A stretch of 64,000 nt of DNA, taken from contig JAYESD010000012.1 in the NCBI GenBank assembly GCA_036927565.1, positions 806,001 through 870,000 on the forward strand, given 5' to 3'. The notes below the pieces were generated by a model. It did no database searches, was not told where the DNA came from, and saw nothing but the letters and a program-made list of their open reading frames with translations. Position numbers and translations under genes: made by a program. The stretch comes from Tuctoria greenei (taxonomy: Eukaryota; Streptophyta; Magnoliopsida; Poales; Poaceae). Shown piece by piece: positions 23,229-36,200 of this stretch. The first letter of the stretch is position 1, and the number at the start of each line of letters is the position of its first letter.

Positions 23229-26200
23229 CATTCAACAATGCAGATGGGTACGGTAATTCCTTTACTGTTCTTTCTATTTCTCAAACACCATCTTGGTGGT
23301 TTGATACGGGTGCTAATTTTCATGTATGTTCTGACATGTCCATGTTTACTTCTTACCAGTTCGTCTGGGATTTCGCCGTTCTAATGGGGAATGGATCACA
23401 TGCTTCTGTTCGTGGTGTTGGCACGGTCGATTTGAAGTTCACTTCGGAAAAGATTGTCCAGCTGAAGAACGTGCAACATGTCCCTACTATGAACAAGAAT
23501 CTTATTAGTGGTACCCTTCTATGCAGAGATGGGTTTAAAGTAGTTTTAGAGTCCAATAAAATAGTTGTGTCTAAGCATGGACAATTTATTGGTAAAGGCT
23601 ATGAATGCGGAGGCTTGTTCCGCTTTTCTCTTTCGGAGTTTAATAATAAGTCAGTAAACCATATTTGTGGCGGTATTAATGATGATGCAAGTGTTTGACA
23701 TTCTTGTTTATGTCACGTTAATTTTGGTTTAATGAATCGGCTATCTAGTCTCAAATTAATTCCGAAATTCACTATTGTCAAAGGTTCTAAATGCCATAGT
23801 TGTGTGCAGTCAAAGCAACCTCGAAAGCCTCACAAGGCAGCCGAGGAGAGAAACTTAGCACCACTAGAACTCATACATTCTGATCTATGCGAGATGAATG
23901 GTGTGTTGACAAAAGGTGGAAAGACATATTTTATGACATTAATATACGATTCTACTAGATTTTGCTATGTTTACTTGTTGCAAACTAAAGATGAAGCTTT
24001 AGACTACTTTAAAATCTATAAATTTGAAGTATAAACTTAATTAGAGAGAAAGATCAAACGTCTTAGGTCAGATCGTGGTGGTGAGTATTTTCCCAAAATA
24101 TTTGATGATTTTTGTGTGGAATACGGTATTATACATGAGAGGACGCATCCCTATTCACCCCAATCAAACGGGGTAGCTGAGAGGAACAACCGCACACTGC
24201 GTGACTTGGTGAATGCCATGTTAGACACGTCTGGTTTATCTAAGGCATGGTGGGGGAGGCTCTATTGACTTCATGTCATGTCCTAAACCACATTCCAAAC
24301 AAGAATAAAGAGAAAACCCCTTATGAGGAGTGGGTTAGGAGAAAACCATCACTTTCATACTTACGTACTTGGGGATGTTTGGCAAAGGTCAATGTTCCAA
24401 TTACCAAAAAACGCAAGCTGGGACCAAAGACAGTGGATTGTATCTTTCTAGGCTATGCTCATCGGAGCATCGCATATAGATTTTTAGTAGTTAAATCTGA
24501 GGTACCTGATATGCATGTTGATACTATTATGGAATCTCGTGATGCAACATTTTTGAGAATATTTTTCCTATGAAAGATATGCATAGCAGTGCTAGGATCT
24601 CTTCTGAAATTTGTCCCGAATCCACCACAACTAGCGAGTTTCTTGATACACCGTTTGAGAATGTCCCAGAGGAGGAACACAATGAAATAACTCAGTCGAG
24701 TAAGAGATCACGGATTGCAAAATCCTTCGGTGATGATTTCATTGTGTACCTTGTGGACGATACTCCTAGATCCATAGCAGAGGCATATGCATCACCTGAT
24801 GCATATGACTGGAAAGAAGCAGTTCATAGTGAGATGGACTCAATTCTTTCCAATGGAACCTGGGAGTTAACTGAACGGCCATACAGGTGCAAACCAGTAG
24901 GCTGCAAGTGGGTGTTCAAGAAGAAGCTCAGGCCTGATGGTACTATTGAAAAGTACAAGGCGAGACTAGTTGCTAAGGGCTATACTCAAAAGAAAGGTGA
25001 AAACTATTTTGACACCTATTCATCTGTCGCCAGAATGACGACAATTCGTGTACTACTTTCTCTTGCTGCCTCTTATGATCTAATCATCCATCAAATGGAT
25101 GTGAAGACAGCTTTCCTTAAGGAGAGTTGGAAGAGGAAATATATATGGAACAGCCTGATGGGTTCGTAGTAAAAAGTGAAGAGACAAAGGTGTGCAAATT
25201 GTTGAAATCCTTTTATGGCCTGAAACAAGCACCTAAGCAATGGCATGAGAAGTTCGATAGTAATTTGATCTGCTGGCTTTGTCATTAATGAGGCTGATTG
25301 GTGCGTGTACTGTCGCCATGGTGGGGGCGATAGCGTTATATTATGCTTGTATGTGGATGATATACTCATTTTTGGTATGAGCATTAATATAATTTCTGAG
25401 GTCAAGTCTTTCCTATCAAAGTGTTTTGATATGAAAGATCTGGGAGAAGCTAATATTATTTTGAATATTAAGCTGAATAAGGATGAGAGTGGAATTACTT
25501 TAAGTCAATCCCACTATGTTGAGAAAATCTTGAGCCGGTTCGGTTTTATGAATAGCAAGATTTCTCCAACGCCTTATGATCCCAGCGTGATACTTAGAAA
25601 GAACGAGAAAGAGTCAAGAGATCAACTCAAATATTTTCAGATGATCGGTTCATTCATGTACTTAGCTAGCGCAACCCGTCCTGATATCTCGTTTGCTATG
25701 AGCAAACTGAGCAGGTTCATGTCAAACCCGGGTACAGATCATTGACATGCACTTGAAAGGGTTATGCACTATCTGAGAGGTACAATGAGTTATGGAATTC
25801 ACTATACTGGGCATCCAGCCGTGCCTGAGGGTTATAGTGATTCGAACTGGATCTCTGATGTTGATGAACTCTACGCCACGAGTGGATATGTGTTCACTCT
25901 AGCTGGTGGAGCTATATCATAGATGTCTTACAAACAGACTATTTTGACTAGGTCAACCATGGAAGCAGAACTCACTGCTTTAGAGACTGCCACTGCAGAG
26001 GCAGAACGGCTGCGAGAGCTCTTGATGGATTTGCCTATAGTTGGGAAACCATTTCCGGCAATTCTTATTAACTGTGACAATCAGACGGTGATTGCTAAAG
26101 TGACCAGTTCTAAGGATAATGCAAAATCATCAAGACACGTCAAGAGACGTTTAAAATCCGTCGGGAAAATGAGTAACTTCGGAGTTATTACTGTTTCGTA

Positions 26201-26312
26201 CATACAAACAGACAAAAGCCTGACAGATCCCTTTACGAAGGATCTATCACGTAATGTGATAGAAAGTGCATCGAGAGAGATGGGTTTGAGACCCATTGAT
26301 ATGCCACCATAG
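23225..26312 (+). pseudogene. pol: copia pol (protease, integrase, RT, RNase H), degenerate
   Basis: The protease region has WWFDTGANFHVCSD (active-site DTG). Integrase follows with a CHSCVQSKQPRKP zinc-type block, LIHSDLCEMN, then RLRSDRGGEYF and HPYSPQSNGVAERNNRTLRD. Reverse transcriptase has WKEAVHSEMDSILSNGTWEL, YKARLVAKGYTQKKGENYF, SFYGLKQAPKQWHEKF and LYVDDILIFG. RNase H has TRSTMEAELTALETATAEAE and a DNQTVI block. Stops at 23698, 24034 and 25921, and frame changes around 24245, 24570, 25130 and 25260-25300, break it. Domain order is intact. Confidence 0.92.
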
Positions 26313-26865
26313 TAGTAACCCAGCCTATGTGATCGGAGATCCTGTGAATTAGGACATGGGAAAAATAAGCTAGTGGTTCACCGAGGAGAGTACTTCCTTT
26401 ATACCCTCTCTATGTGAAGATGCACACTTGTACTCTCAAACTGTAAGGCAGGTTGGTGATTTGCCTTAGTGTGTTTCTGTTGGCTATGTGTAGTAAAGAT
26501 GTTGTCCTACAGGGCAGTCTTGAAGAAAACACACATATATGAGTTCCGACTGTCTAACGTCGCAATCTTTGAGATTTGGATGATCTCTGGAAAGCTCATA
26601 AAGAGACCAGAGAGTACGACGCATATGCTCCACCCACGGGGTAGACTACTGGTAGTCAAGTACTGGTAATGGTCTTTGAGTGAAGTCAGTTTACACAAAA
26701 CTTGCAATTCAAGGCGTAGTCCATTGTTCAAGTCGAGTTGTGACCTGATGAAACTTGAGGATCTAGGCAGAAGTTCAACTTCACAGCCTCTGCCGAAACA
26801 CTAGTATATCAAACAAGGAACGATAATGACCTCTCTCCCAATAGCTTTGAGATCTGGTGGGAGAT

Positions 26866-27714
26866 TGTTGGAATAAATGGGCTTGGCCCACATAATATTT
26901 AAAATTAATTCCCAATAAATCTTAAAGGCCCATTAGGGCAAGAGGGAGTGGTACTAAATGATTAGTCCCACACGAGAAGTAGAAGTGGAGCAACCCCTAC
27001 ATAAAAGGGAGGTTGCTCTTCCACTCCTTGAGTGAGAGAGAAGAGAGGAAGAGAGGGGTGACCCACGCGCTCGCCTAGCCCCGCACACGCGCGCGCGCGT
27101 GTGTTCGTCTGAATTCGAGCCTCGAGCCGAGCCCAGATTTTATATTTTTGCAGAAAAATATAATTGGGCTTTGGGCTTCTGGGCCTCCGAATTTTTGGGC
27201 TACCAAGTCAGAGTCCAAGTCGTTGGAGACGGACGCGTCTACGACTGCGGAGTCAGTTCGGATCGCATACGAACCGCCTCCTGAGACTCTATAAATACGG
27301 GCGTCCGCGGTACGGCAGGGCATCCCACGATCAGTTCGTTCCCACGTTCGTGTTCCTTGCGCCGCCTTCTAGTCTACTCCATCCCGAGCGCCGATGTGCA
27401 CCGAAGATCAGGAGAGCAGGTCTCCGGAATCGCTCGCCCTTGCGATCCTGCACCAGGAGGGGACGAATAAGGTTTTTGGGAAGCGCTCAGTGTGACTGCT
27501 CGCGTTCTTCACCACGGCTCGTCTACCGAGGAGATCGGGCGCTGCGACTCAACGTCGTCACCAACGCCTACAGCGGTTGTTCGTCGTCGATCTATAGCGG
27601 TGCGTTCGTTTTCAAATCGGTACGCGTTACTCTCGTCCCGTCCGTCTGCCGATCGCTGCTGTTTTCTCGTGTTTCCCGGAATTGTTCAGTAAATTGCCTC
27701 TACTTTTTCTAACA
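26866..27714 (+). repeat. 3' LTR of the copia element
   Basis: 849 bp, TGTTGG...CTAACA, followed by the AGATG duplication. It lacks about 50 bp present in the 5' LTR, probably a deletion between short repeats in the CT-rich region. Confidence 0.95.
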
Positions 27715-27719
27715 AGATG

Positions 27720-29513
27720 TATATGTTTCTTACACGAGGGTAGCATGAGGTGCTATTCTCGATTAATACCTAGCTCAGTCCGTAGGAAATCCTTGGAGTT
27801 CACTGTACTGTGCATAGTTTTTGGACCTAGCAGTGATACTCAGTTTTGCTTTTTTTTTTTCTTGACATAGATGATCATGTCTTGGATATTTGCAAACTTC
27901 CAATGATGTAAGTAACACTGGGTGGGGCCAATTCGGCCATAGTGGCTGCTGAGGCACCAGCATTTGGTGTGCTTCAGAGTCATTGTGTGCAGGATTGAGC
28001 CAGGACACCGATGAACCAACGTTTCGCATTTTTTGTAACTTGCTTCCCTGCGACGAAGAGGACATATTCATCCATCAGCCAGGTGTTTAACCTGTTCAGG
28101 CTATCCGCACCGCAGTCTAAATCATACTCTATACAATCTTTCTACTTTTATTGTACATACTCTAAATTACACTGCAATACAGTATGCTTTACAGTGTGCC
28201 ACTGCGCACGGTCTCATTAGAAAACAAAACCTGCATACTATGCAAAGCAGTACCCGGTTTGAACTTTAGTACGACAAATTGGCAATCTGCATGCAAGCCA
28301 TCAAGTCACTGTCCATTGCTTATTTTATGCTCACTGTAAAGTTGCACTGCATCATGCTCGCTGCCGATGTAGTACGTACAGTACCAGATCATCTCCATCG
28401 ACCTCTGAGTTTTATTTTTCAATTAACTCCTGGACTCCTGATACTGCACCATGACTGAGCCAGAGTGGCAGAGCCGCAAAGGGAAAAGATGCTGATCCGG
28501 AGATGATCATGGGCTGCTCATGCGTTGAATACGGCCCAGTAAACGGCAAAGAGATGTTAGGCCGACTTTAGAGCCCATTTGAAATCTAGCCCGTGAGCAC
28601 GTGACTGAAGACTCAGTGATAATTTGGGACAACTTTTGATGCAGCTTCTTCATAAAAATAAATTGAGAGTGTGCTTAATAGAAAGCTTCTGTAACAACTT
28701 ATTAGTTCAGCTGCTTCTCAGAATAAACTAAAATCAGAATATAAGCAGAAACTGCTTTCCACTAACTTTACAAACAAGTTGCTTTTGTAACAAGTTCTAG
28801 CTGTGGCAAACAGTACCTACAACTAGTTATTTCCACGGTGCCGAGGAAGCAATATGAATTTGAAATAAAAAATGAAAAATAATAAGTCGAAAAATTGTAC
28901 AATATGGATTCGAAATAAAAAACGTAAAATAAGTCGAAAATCAACCAAACCAAGTACCGAAAAATAAAAGAACTGATCATACAGTATCCTTCCTCATCCT
29001 AAAATATTTTAAATATTTAGCCGGGAGTGTCCTACCGACGCTGCTCGCTTCCTTCAGAAGCCGGGAACCGTTTGGGAATGTACTTCTTCCATTCCAGAAA
29101 GCTTGTCGTTTTATAGTTCAAAAATGAACTACAAAACGACAAATTTTCCGGGATGGAGGGAGTACCTGCTAGTGTGCTACCTAGTGCTACCAACCAGGCT
29201 ACCACCACCTTCGAACAAGCTGCGAGACGCAACAGGCGCCAAAGCAGTAGTAGGATCCAAGATGATGATGAGAGGGCCGGGAGAGAAGCGCTGCGACCTG
29301 TCTCGCTCGCATCTGAAATTCTGAATGTGATGTGACGACCACCGAACAGGCAGGATATTCAGAGGGCAAAGCCGAGGCAGCCTTCTCCTCTTCTTCTTCA
29401 CTTTGCTTCTTCCTCGGTTCTTATTTATTTCAGTCGTGAGACACGCTGACGAACTGCAAAACGCCAAGCATGCTATCCCTCGAGCAGCTAGAATGTTTTA
29501 TTTTAGTAAGTTA
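27720..29513. other. Intergenic DNA, no gene recognised
   Basis: AT-rich, with only short frames on both strands. GATTCGAAATAAAAAA-type segments repeat loosely at 28860-28980. Around 29090-29165 a palindromic CTTGTCGTTTTATAGTTC / GAACTACAAAACGACAAATT stretch ending GGGAGTAC is a diverged Stowaway copy. Confidence 0.5.
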
Positions 29514-29617
29514 CTTCCTCCATCTTACAGTACTTGTCACTTAAAGATAAAAAATTTAGTTTATATTGAACTAAAATTCCTATTTTTAAGTGACAAGTAT
29601 TGCAGATATAGAGGGAG
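29514..29617. mobile_element. Stowaway-type MITE
   Basis: CTTCCTCCATCTTACAGTAC begins the left arm and ATAGAGGGAG ends the right arm. TACTTGTCACTTAAAGATA is matched in inverse by TTTTTAAGTGACAAGTATT. TA flanks both ends. Length 104 bp. Confidence 0.8.
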
Positions 29618-30017
29618 TACCCCCCTCGTTTTAAAATTATTATTCTTATTAGACGAATTATTCTATTTTATAAGCTAGAACTATAGTCCTAATAAATATA
29701 ATAATTTAATGACAGAGAGAATAAACTTTAACAAAAATTATACATGTAATTACATGGACAGGACGATACAATAGGTGAGACACATATATAAATACGGCAA
29801 TATGTAGTCCGTGCGTACCAAAAGAAAGACAAGTTGGTTGCTGCTCCCGACACAAACTCTTTTGTTACTCGCCTTTACAGAAGAAAAACAGCATCTTAAT
29901 TTTCTGTGACAAATGGATGGTTCTTTTTTTTGAAATTTTTTTATTAGTGCCCGCGCCCAAGTGGATGGAATCATTGACCAGAAAAGCGGGTTAATAAATT
30001 AAGCACCTAATAATATA

Positions 30018-30104
30018 TTCTCTTCATCACAAAATACTTGTCAATTCAGTCATTTCCTGATTGATTTTTTAACTAAATAGTGACAAATATTTTGGAATGA
30101 GAGA
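30018..30104. mobile_element. Stowaway-type MITE, diverged
   Basis: Arms TTCTCTTCATCACAAAATAC and GACAAATATTTTGGAATGAG are imperfect inverted copies around a TTTTTTAACTAAATAGTGAC centre. TA-type flanks make this a diverged member; boundaries are approximate. Confidence 0.55.
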
Positions 30105-30491
30105 ATTATACGTGTAAGATGAATGGTAATAACATGTGAAGAGATATGCAATCATCCTATCGGTGAAATAGTGCAGACAACTGATTAAGAGCACATGATC
30201 TCTAACCTTGCGATCGCTATATTGTTTTATTTATTTTTCATAGTGTTTGACAATGCAAATTAACAAATTAACCCACCGCACAGTCGACCGTAGGATTGAA
30301 AATTGTATGATCGTAATGTTGTGATTACATGATTGTATTTGATTGCATGCATGTCAGTCACCCTCTTAACATTTGGTGATGAGGAGAATTGGCCTTTAGC
30401 CGGATGGTTAGCGCGTTCAGGTATAATCGCAACTCATCCGAACTCGATTCCTTTCAAATCCCCGATGTCTCGTCCTCTTCTCAAAAGAGTA

Positions 30492-30571
30492 CTCCCTTTG
30501 AATCTTTTTATTTATCACCGGTTAGTTTAAGAATGAACTAGTCGGTGACAAATAAAAAAATTCGAAAGGAG
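30492..30571. mobile_element. Stowaway-type MITE
   Basis: 80 bp, CTCCCTTTGAATC...ATTCGAAAGGAG, with TA on both sides. The central palindrome (CACCGGTTAGTTTAAG / GAACTAGTCGGTGAC) matches the copies at 1348 and 44886, so these are one family. Confidence 0.85.
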
Positions 30572-30576
30572 TATTC

Positions 30577-30801
30577 AGAAGTTACTACCCCATGTGTTAA
30601 AAAAAACATTTGGTAATGAGCGAGCTAAGCCTTAGATTATTTAACTCCGAAACTGAATACAGCCACCGAATGAACTAGCCAATAACAAATAAAAAGAACC
30701 GGAAAAAGTATTAGGAAGTTACTATCCCGTGTGTTAAAAAAACATTTAGCGATGAGCTAGCTAAGCGTTAGATTATTTAATTCGGAGACTGAACACAGCC
30801 A
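30577..30801 (+). repeat. Tandem duplication upstream of Fd-GOGAT
   Basis: About 90 bp beginning AGAAGTTACTACCCCATGTG is repeated from about 30714 as GGAAGTTACTATCCCGTGTG. Both copies run through ACATTTRGYRATGAGCKAGC to the GAATACAGCCACC / GAACACAGCCACC end. A half MITE arm (CAATAACAAATAAAAAGAAC) sits between them, so the duplicated unit probably included the adjacent MITE end. Confidence 0.8.
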
Positions 30802-31522
30802 CCCGCCACATGCAAGTGCAGGAAGTTTGGCAAATAATGCAGGGTTAAACTAAACAAACCCCCAAACAGCTGGTCAAAATCGCCCCGCCACCTATGCGCC
30901 CCCTCAAGCGGGCCCCACGGGAAAGCCAAAACCCAAAAGGCCACTGCCTGCTTTAAAAACCACATAAAGCGAGCCAAGCTGCGGAAGCAAGCCGACCGCC
31001 TCTCGCGCCGTCTCCATCCATCGTCCCTCCCTGTGTCGCTCGCGGTGCGACCCCCCGTGCGCCGGAGAGGCGGGTGGCGAAGCCCTCTTGTCGTCGTGCT
31101 GCTCGTCGTCGACGACGTCGTCGTCTATAACTACTCGTCTACTCCTCCACTCCCAGCTCCGCGTCCATCCACCCATCTCCTCGCCTCCGTCCCCCGTCCC
31201 GCTTCCCCCCTCGCCCGCCCTATCCTGTTCGCTCCCCTCCTCTCCACACGATCCCCTCCCTTGTCCGCTTGCGCGCCCGCGTGGCGCCCAAATCCATCGG
31301 CTCCCTCCCCACCCCCGCGCTATATCACACCGTCGCGCGCGGGACGCGTGGTGTGTTCGTTTTTTGTTGGTTGTTGATTAGCTAGGCGACCGGGCAGTCA
31401 GGGCCGGTGCTCGCCCTTGTGCAGGGGACGCGCCGCCGCCGCCGCCGATCCGGATCACGCGCGCCGTCGTCGCCGCCGAACCGGATCACGCTCGTTTCGT
31501 CGTCGTCGTCGCCACCGCCCCC

Positions 31523-33211
31523 ATGGCCACGCTCCCACACGCGGCGCCGCCGCCCGCCGCGACGGCCTCCGCGCGGCCCCCTCTGCTCCGCGCCACGCCG
31601 CCGCTGTTGCTCGCGGGGAGGGCGGCCGCCGCGCGAAGGAGGCTGCGCGCGCGTGGCCCGCCGTCGCGCGCGTGGCGGAACTGGGCGGTCCCTCCCGCCC
31701 GCGCCGTGCTCGGTGGCGTTGCTCCGGCCGCCGCGCCGCACAAGCCCGTGCAGGAGGTACGGATATCCTGCCTGCGCCGATCGCGGGGTTGGGCTTCTGG
31801 TCTCGTGACTCTCGTCGTCACTCGTGGGTCTGTTTAGATGGGTTTTCCAGGTTCGGGGACTGTTTAGATCGGTTTTGCCAAGTCGTCGGGTGGATTCGTT
31901 CATGACTCCGGACTTTATGGATTGGTTTTGACTTTTGTGTGTTTCCTCTGATCGCATTAGCCATACAGTTTCCGATTGGTGCTGGATGATTGTGGGAATC
32001 AGGAAGCAGTTGACGAGTCCAATTCTGACATCTTCTGGATACGGAAAATTGATAAGCATTTGTGTGGAAGCAGAGGTTGCTTGCAAGTGCTGCTTTCACA
32101 TGATCCGTGGCTATGAGCTGTTAATTGTCGGTTTTTGATCTGTTCCTTTCATGGAGATTTAAAATACATAGTGTAGCTAGCGAACAAAACACACCAACTG
32201 CAGGGGCAATAAATAATTGAACTAAGGGGAACGGTATGCGACAGCTGTGGTGGTAGGTACTGATCACGATCAAGTTCCAGTGGCATCAGTTTACTACATT
32301 GTGTAATGCATTGGTGGAATCGTTGTACTAGTTCCCTGTGTACCTTCTGGAATGTGTCTCAATGTATTGCCACGATTAATAGTAAATTAGGGACTATACT
32401 TAATGCTGTTTGACATCATTTTGAACTAGAGAGTGACAAGTAATTTGGGATAGAGGGAGTAGTAATTTAGGGACTGTACTTAATGCTGCTTGACATCATG
32501 AATTCCCTTTTCGTTACCAGGCTGCGGATTTGAATGACATCTTATCTGAACGTGGAGCCTGCGGTGTTGGGTTTGTTGCAAACTTGAGAAATGAGCCCTC
32601 ATTCAACATTGTCCGCGATGCTCTTGTGGCTCTTGGGTGCATGGAGCACCGTGGTGGTTGTGGAGCAGACAATGACTCTGGTGATGGGTCAGGACTGATG
32701 AGCGGCATTCCATGGGACTTGTTTGATGACTGGGCCAAGAAGCAAGGACTTGCTCCCTTTGACAGAACATGCACAGGTGTAGGCATGGTCTTCCTTCCAA
32801 AAGATCAGAAGTCCATGGCAGAGGCCAAAGCTGGTAATGTCTTGATGTTTTACCACAATACGTTTTGCTTCCCACACCGGGGATTATTTTCTTGTCTTCA
32901 AAGTGCAGCATTTGGAATGCTTATTTGGATCAGAGATTTATACTTGGCAATCCCTGTCCTATTGCAGACTACTTCAATTGTTTTGTTAAATTTGCAGGCT
33001 GCCACACTATGCATGCTCACACGATGTTAGTCCGTAAAACTTAAAACCTTTGTGAATGCACTTTCTCTGAATCTCTGCAACACTACCTACTTTTGGTATA
33101 AGATGTTTGGGAAGCAAGCACTATCAACAGTTATAAAACAACAACAAAGCCTTTGTCCTAAACATGTTGGGGTAGGCTAGATATGAAACCCAACAAAAAC
33201 GTATGGAAGTA

Positions 33212-33261
<50 letters not shown>

Positions 33262-36200
33262 AAACTATGATGTGCAAAAAATAGTAACTGTTTCTAGTGT
33301 GTTAGTTTGCCTAGTTTGATATAATTTTTCCCTTTCTCAAAATAACACTCCCATGCTACAAAACTAAAAACAGAACTAAAAACAGACTTGCTGTTTGTTT
33401 ATCTTTCCTTTGGAAGGCTGTAACTTCTTATTGGTTTCTTCTAGTTAGCATAATTTTCTTTAGTTCTGCTTGTGCGTGATCTAAAAGTGCCATCATATTA
33501 TGTTGCAGTAACTGAAAAGGTTTTTAAGGATGAAGCCCTAGAGGTTCTTGGATGGAGACCTGTTCCATTTAATGTATCAGTGGTAGGTCGCAACGCAAAA
33601 GAGACCATGCCTAATATTGAACAAGTCTTTGTGAAAGTTGCAAAAGAGGATAATGCTGATGACATAGAGAGGGAATTATACATCTCCCGAAAGCTGATAG
33701 AGCGAGCTGCAAAATCTGAAAGTTGGGCAGATGAACTTTATTTTTGCTCTTTGTCAAGCAGAACCATTGTCTACAAGGGAATGCTCCGATCTGAGGTTCT
33801 TGGTCAATTCTATTTGGACCTTCAGAATGAACTGTTCAAATCTCCTTTTGCCATATATCATCGAAGATACAGTACAAATACAAGTCCTAGATGGCCTCTT
33901 GCTCAACCAATGAGGTTGCTTGGACACAATGGAGAAATTAACACAATACAGGTTTGTATTAACACCCTCAGACAGTTGCTATGTTATTACTGTTTTTTTT
34001 TTGAAAGAATGTGTTATTACTGTTGTTGCTGTATCTTATTTTCTTTTAGTTCCATCTTATGATGTTCACCATGCTTTTGATGTTGAACTTAAGAAGTACC
34101 AACAACAACAACAACCAAGCCTTTGTCCCAACAACGTTGGGGTCGGCGAATTTAAGAAGTACCATGGACATTATTTACAGTGTTTTATTTTCATTGCAGG
34201 GGAACTTGAACTGGATGCGATCAAGGGAAGCCACACTACAGTCTCCTGTATGGCGAGGTCGTGAGCATGAAATACGTCCGTTCGGTGACCCTAGAGCATC
34301 TGATTCAGCAAATCTTGACAGCACTGCTGAAGTAAGTGACTATTAACTTTTCACTATAATTAGAGCACATAACCTGCACTCCATTAGAGAAGAAACTCAC
34401 ATTTCCTCACTGAGCTTGTGGTCATATTTTCTCTTTTCCAGTTCACTTTACTTCAGTACCGGTTGTTGCTGTTGTTAAATCATCCATCTTTTCTTGCATC
34501 AGTTACTCTTAAGAAGTGGTAGAAGTCCCGCTGAAGCTCTCATGATTCTCGTTCCTGAGGCCTATAAGAACCATCCCACATTATCAATAAAATATCCTGA
34601 GGTATGATTTTGGGCATGCATGCAGCCCCTTTCATATGAACCTATGCAGACAGTCCTGTCCAAGTGAAACTTTACTCTGTTTTATGTATAGGCAATTGAC
34701 TTTTACGACTACTACAAAGGCCAAATGGAGGCTTGGGATGGACCTGCTTTACTCTTATTTAGGTAAGCTTGTTTCTATGCCAATATGAAACCGGTGATCC
34801 TTACACTTAGATTCAAGAAATGAAACATACAATCAATAGGTATCCAATTGTGAAGAGATAGATCAGACTAGAGATGACTATTTTTTGTCATTACAAGTGG
34901 TATTGAACATATCTTTTTTCTAAAAGGTTATTTAAATGTAGCTATGAACCCTTATCCATGCTCAGAAAGTGAAGTTCCCTAGAGGAGAAAAAAATATAAA
35001 AAACAAGAACATACACAGTGAAAAACACATGAAAGACATCATTGAACTGGTTTGAAAAGCTCCCTGTAAGAGGACATTTGTAGACTAGCAGAAAATTTTC
35101 ATTTCTTGGTAGATATTCCAGTGCTGCATTTCCAACTGAATAATGATCTTCAACAGTAGCAATGCTTACAGCTTGTTTTGGTGATTTTATATGCTCAGTG
35201 ATGGGAAGACAGTAGGAGCAACTCTTGATAGAAATGGGCTCCGTCCAGCACGCTATTGGAGAACATCAGATGATTTTGTTTATGTTGCATCTGAGGTAGG
35301 TTCCAGCTGTATCTTCTGTAGAAAATTGGATGTTCACCAGCAATGTAATCAGATAGAGTTATTGTTTACCTCCTATGTAATGAAATACCCATCTTGGAAT
35401 TGGATTATTTGGTTTATCTGCCAATAATTAATTGCAGATACATTGACAGCCTTCTGTACCAATTTGCAGAGTTCAGATGTCACAAGCTAAACTAAATGTA
35501 AACATTGAGTAAGTACTGTATACATTTGCTAAAGTGTAGGTCTGACAGCTAGGCTAGGTGATTAGGAGGAAGCTGAGTTAGTGATTCTTGCCTATTTGAA
35601 TGTAGTGATGTGGATGCTCATGTGTGCATGGTGCCAAGCTTTAAATATTTTGTATGGCTTGGCTTTCTGTCGTTGTCTTTTTGGCTACAGATTCATGTTG
35701 CAGTGATAAATGAATAAACATTAGCTGAGTTTTGTTCAATGTATGAACCATCATTTAGGTCAGATCTTTCCACTTGGATGCATCAAAGAGTATTTAACTG
35801 TGATTATTAAAAAAAGGCTAAATTTCTCAGCTCCCTCTCTTGGTTATATAAATTTTCAGAGAAATAAGCAGTGCTTCTGTTGTACTAGAGAGTATGTGCA
35901 GTATGCCATTTTTTCCCTTTTCCTGCTGTCTTGAATAAGCTTCTGCGGCAAGTCGCACCTTATAACCAATTAGTTGGGAAATGATCTGATTTCTTTTATA
36001 ATTATGACATGAAAGTATGTGCTAATAGTCGATGAAGTGAATTTCATTCACCTTCTCAACTGTTATATATGAAATCCTAAAGTTTCACGCTGACTTTGTA
36101 CTGACTACTAGCTTTGTCAATGACAACATACAGGTTGGTGTTATACCGATGGATGAGTCAAAGGTTGTAATGAAAGGAAGATTAGGACCTGGAATGATGA

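Larger units (their letters stand above)
21479..27714 (+). mobile_element. Full-length, defective Ty1/copia LTR retrotransposon
   Basis: Two LTRs (21479-22378 and 26866-27714) enclose gag and pol in the order protease, integrase, reverse transcriptase, RNase H, the order that defines Ty1/copia. The 5-bp target duplication AGATG is perfect (21474-21478 and 27715-27719). A purine tract GGTGGGAGA precedes the 3' LTR. The sequence just after the 5' LTR does not look like the usual initiator-Met primer site. Coding frames contain several stops and at least four frame changes, so it is not autonomous. Total length is 6236 bp. It could still be mobilised by relatives. Confidence 0.96.

Noticed and set aside
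30380..30480. Possible tRNA gene or SINE head (GCCGGATGGTTAGCGCG ... CTCGATTCCT)
   Set aside because: A- and B-box-like motifs are present but no cloverleaf can be folded with paired acceptor ends and no SINE body follows; at most a degraded tRNA-derived fragment.
31382..32086. 234-codon minus-strand open frame opposite Fd-GOGAT exon 1
   Set aside because: It is the GC-rich mirror of the transit-peptide exon and leader, Arg/Gly-rich with no recognisable domain; the plus-strand frame continues into conserved Fd-GOGAT exons.
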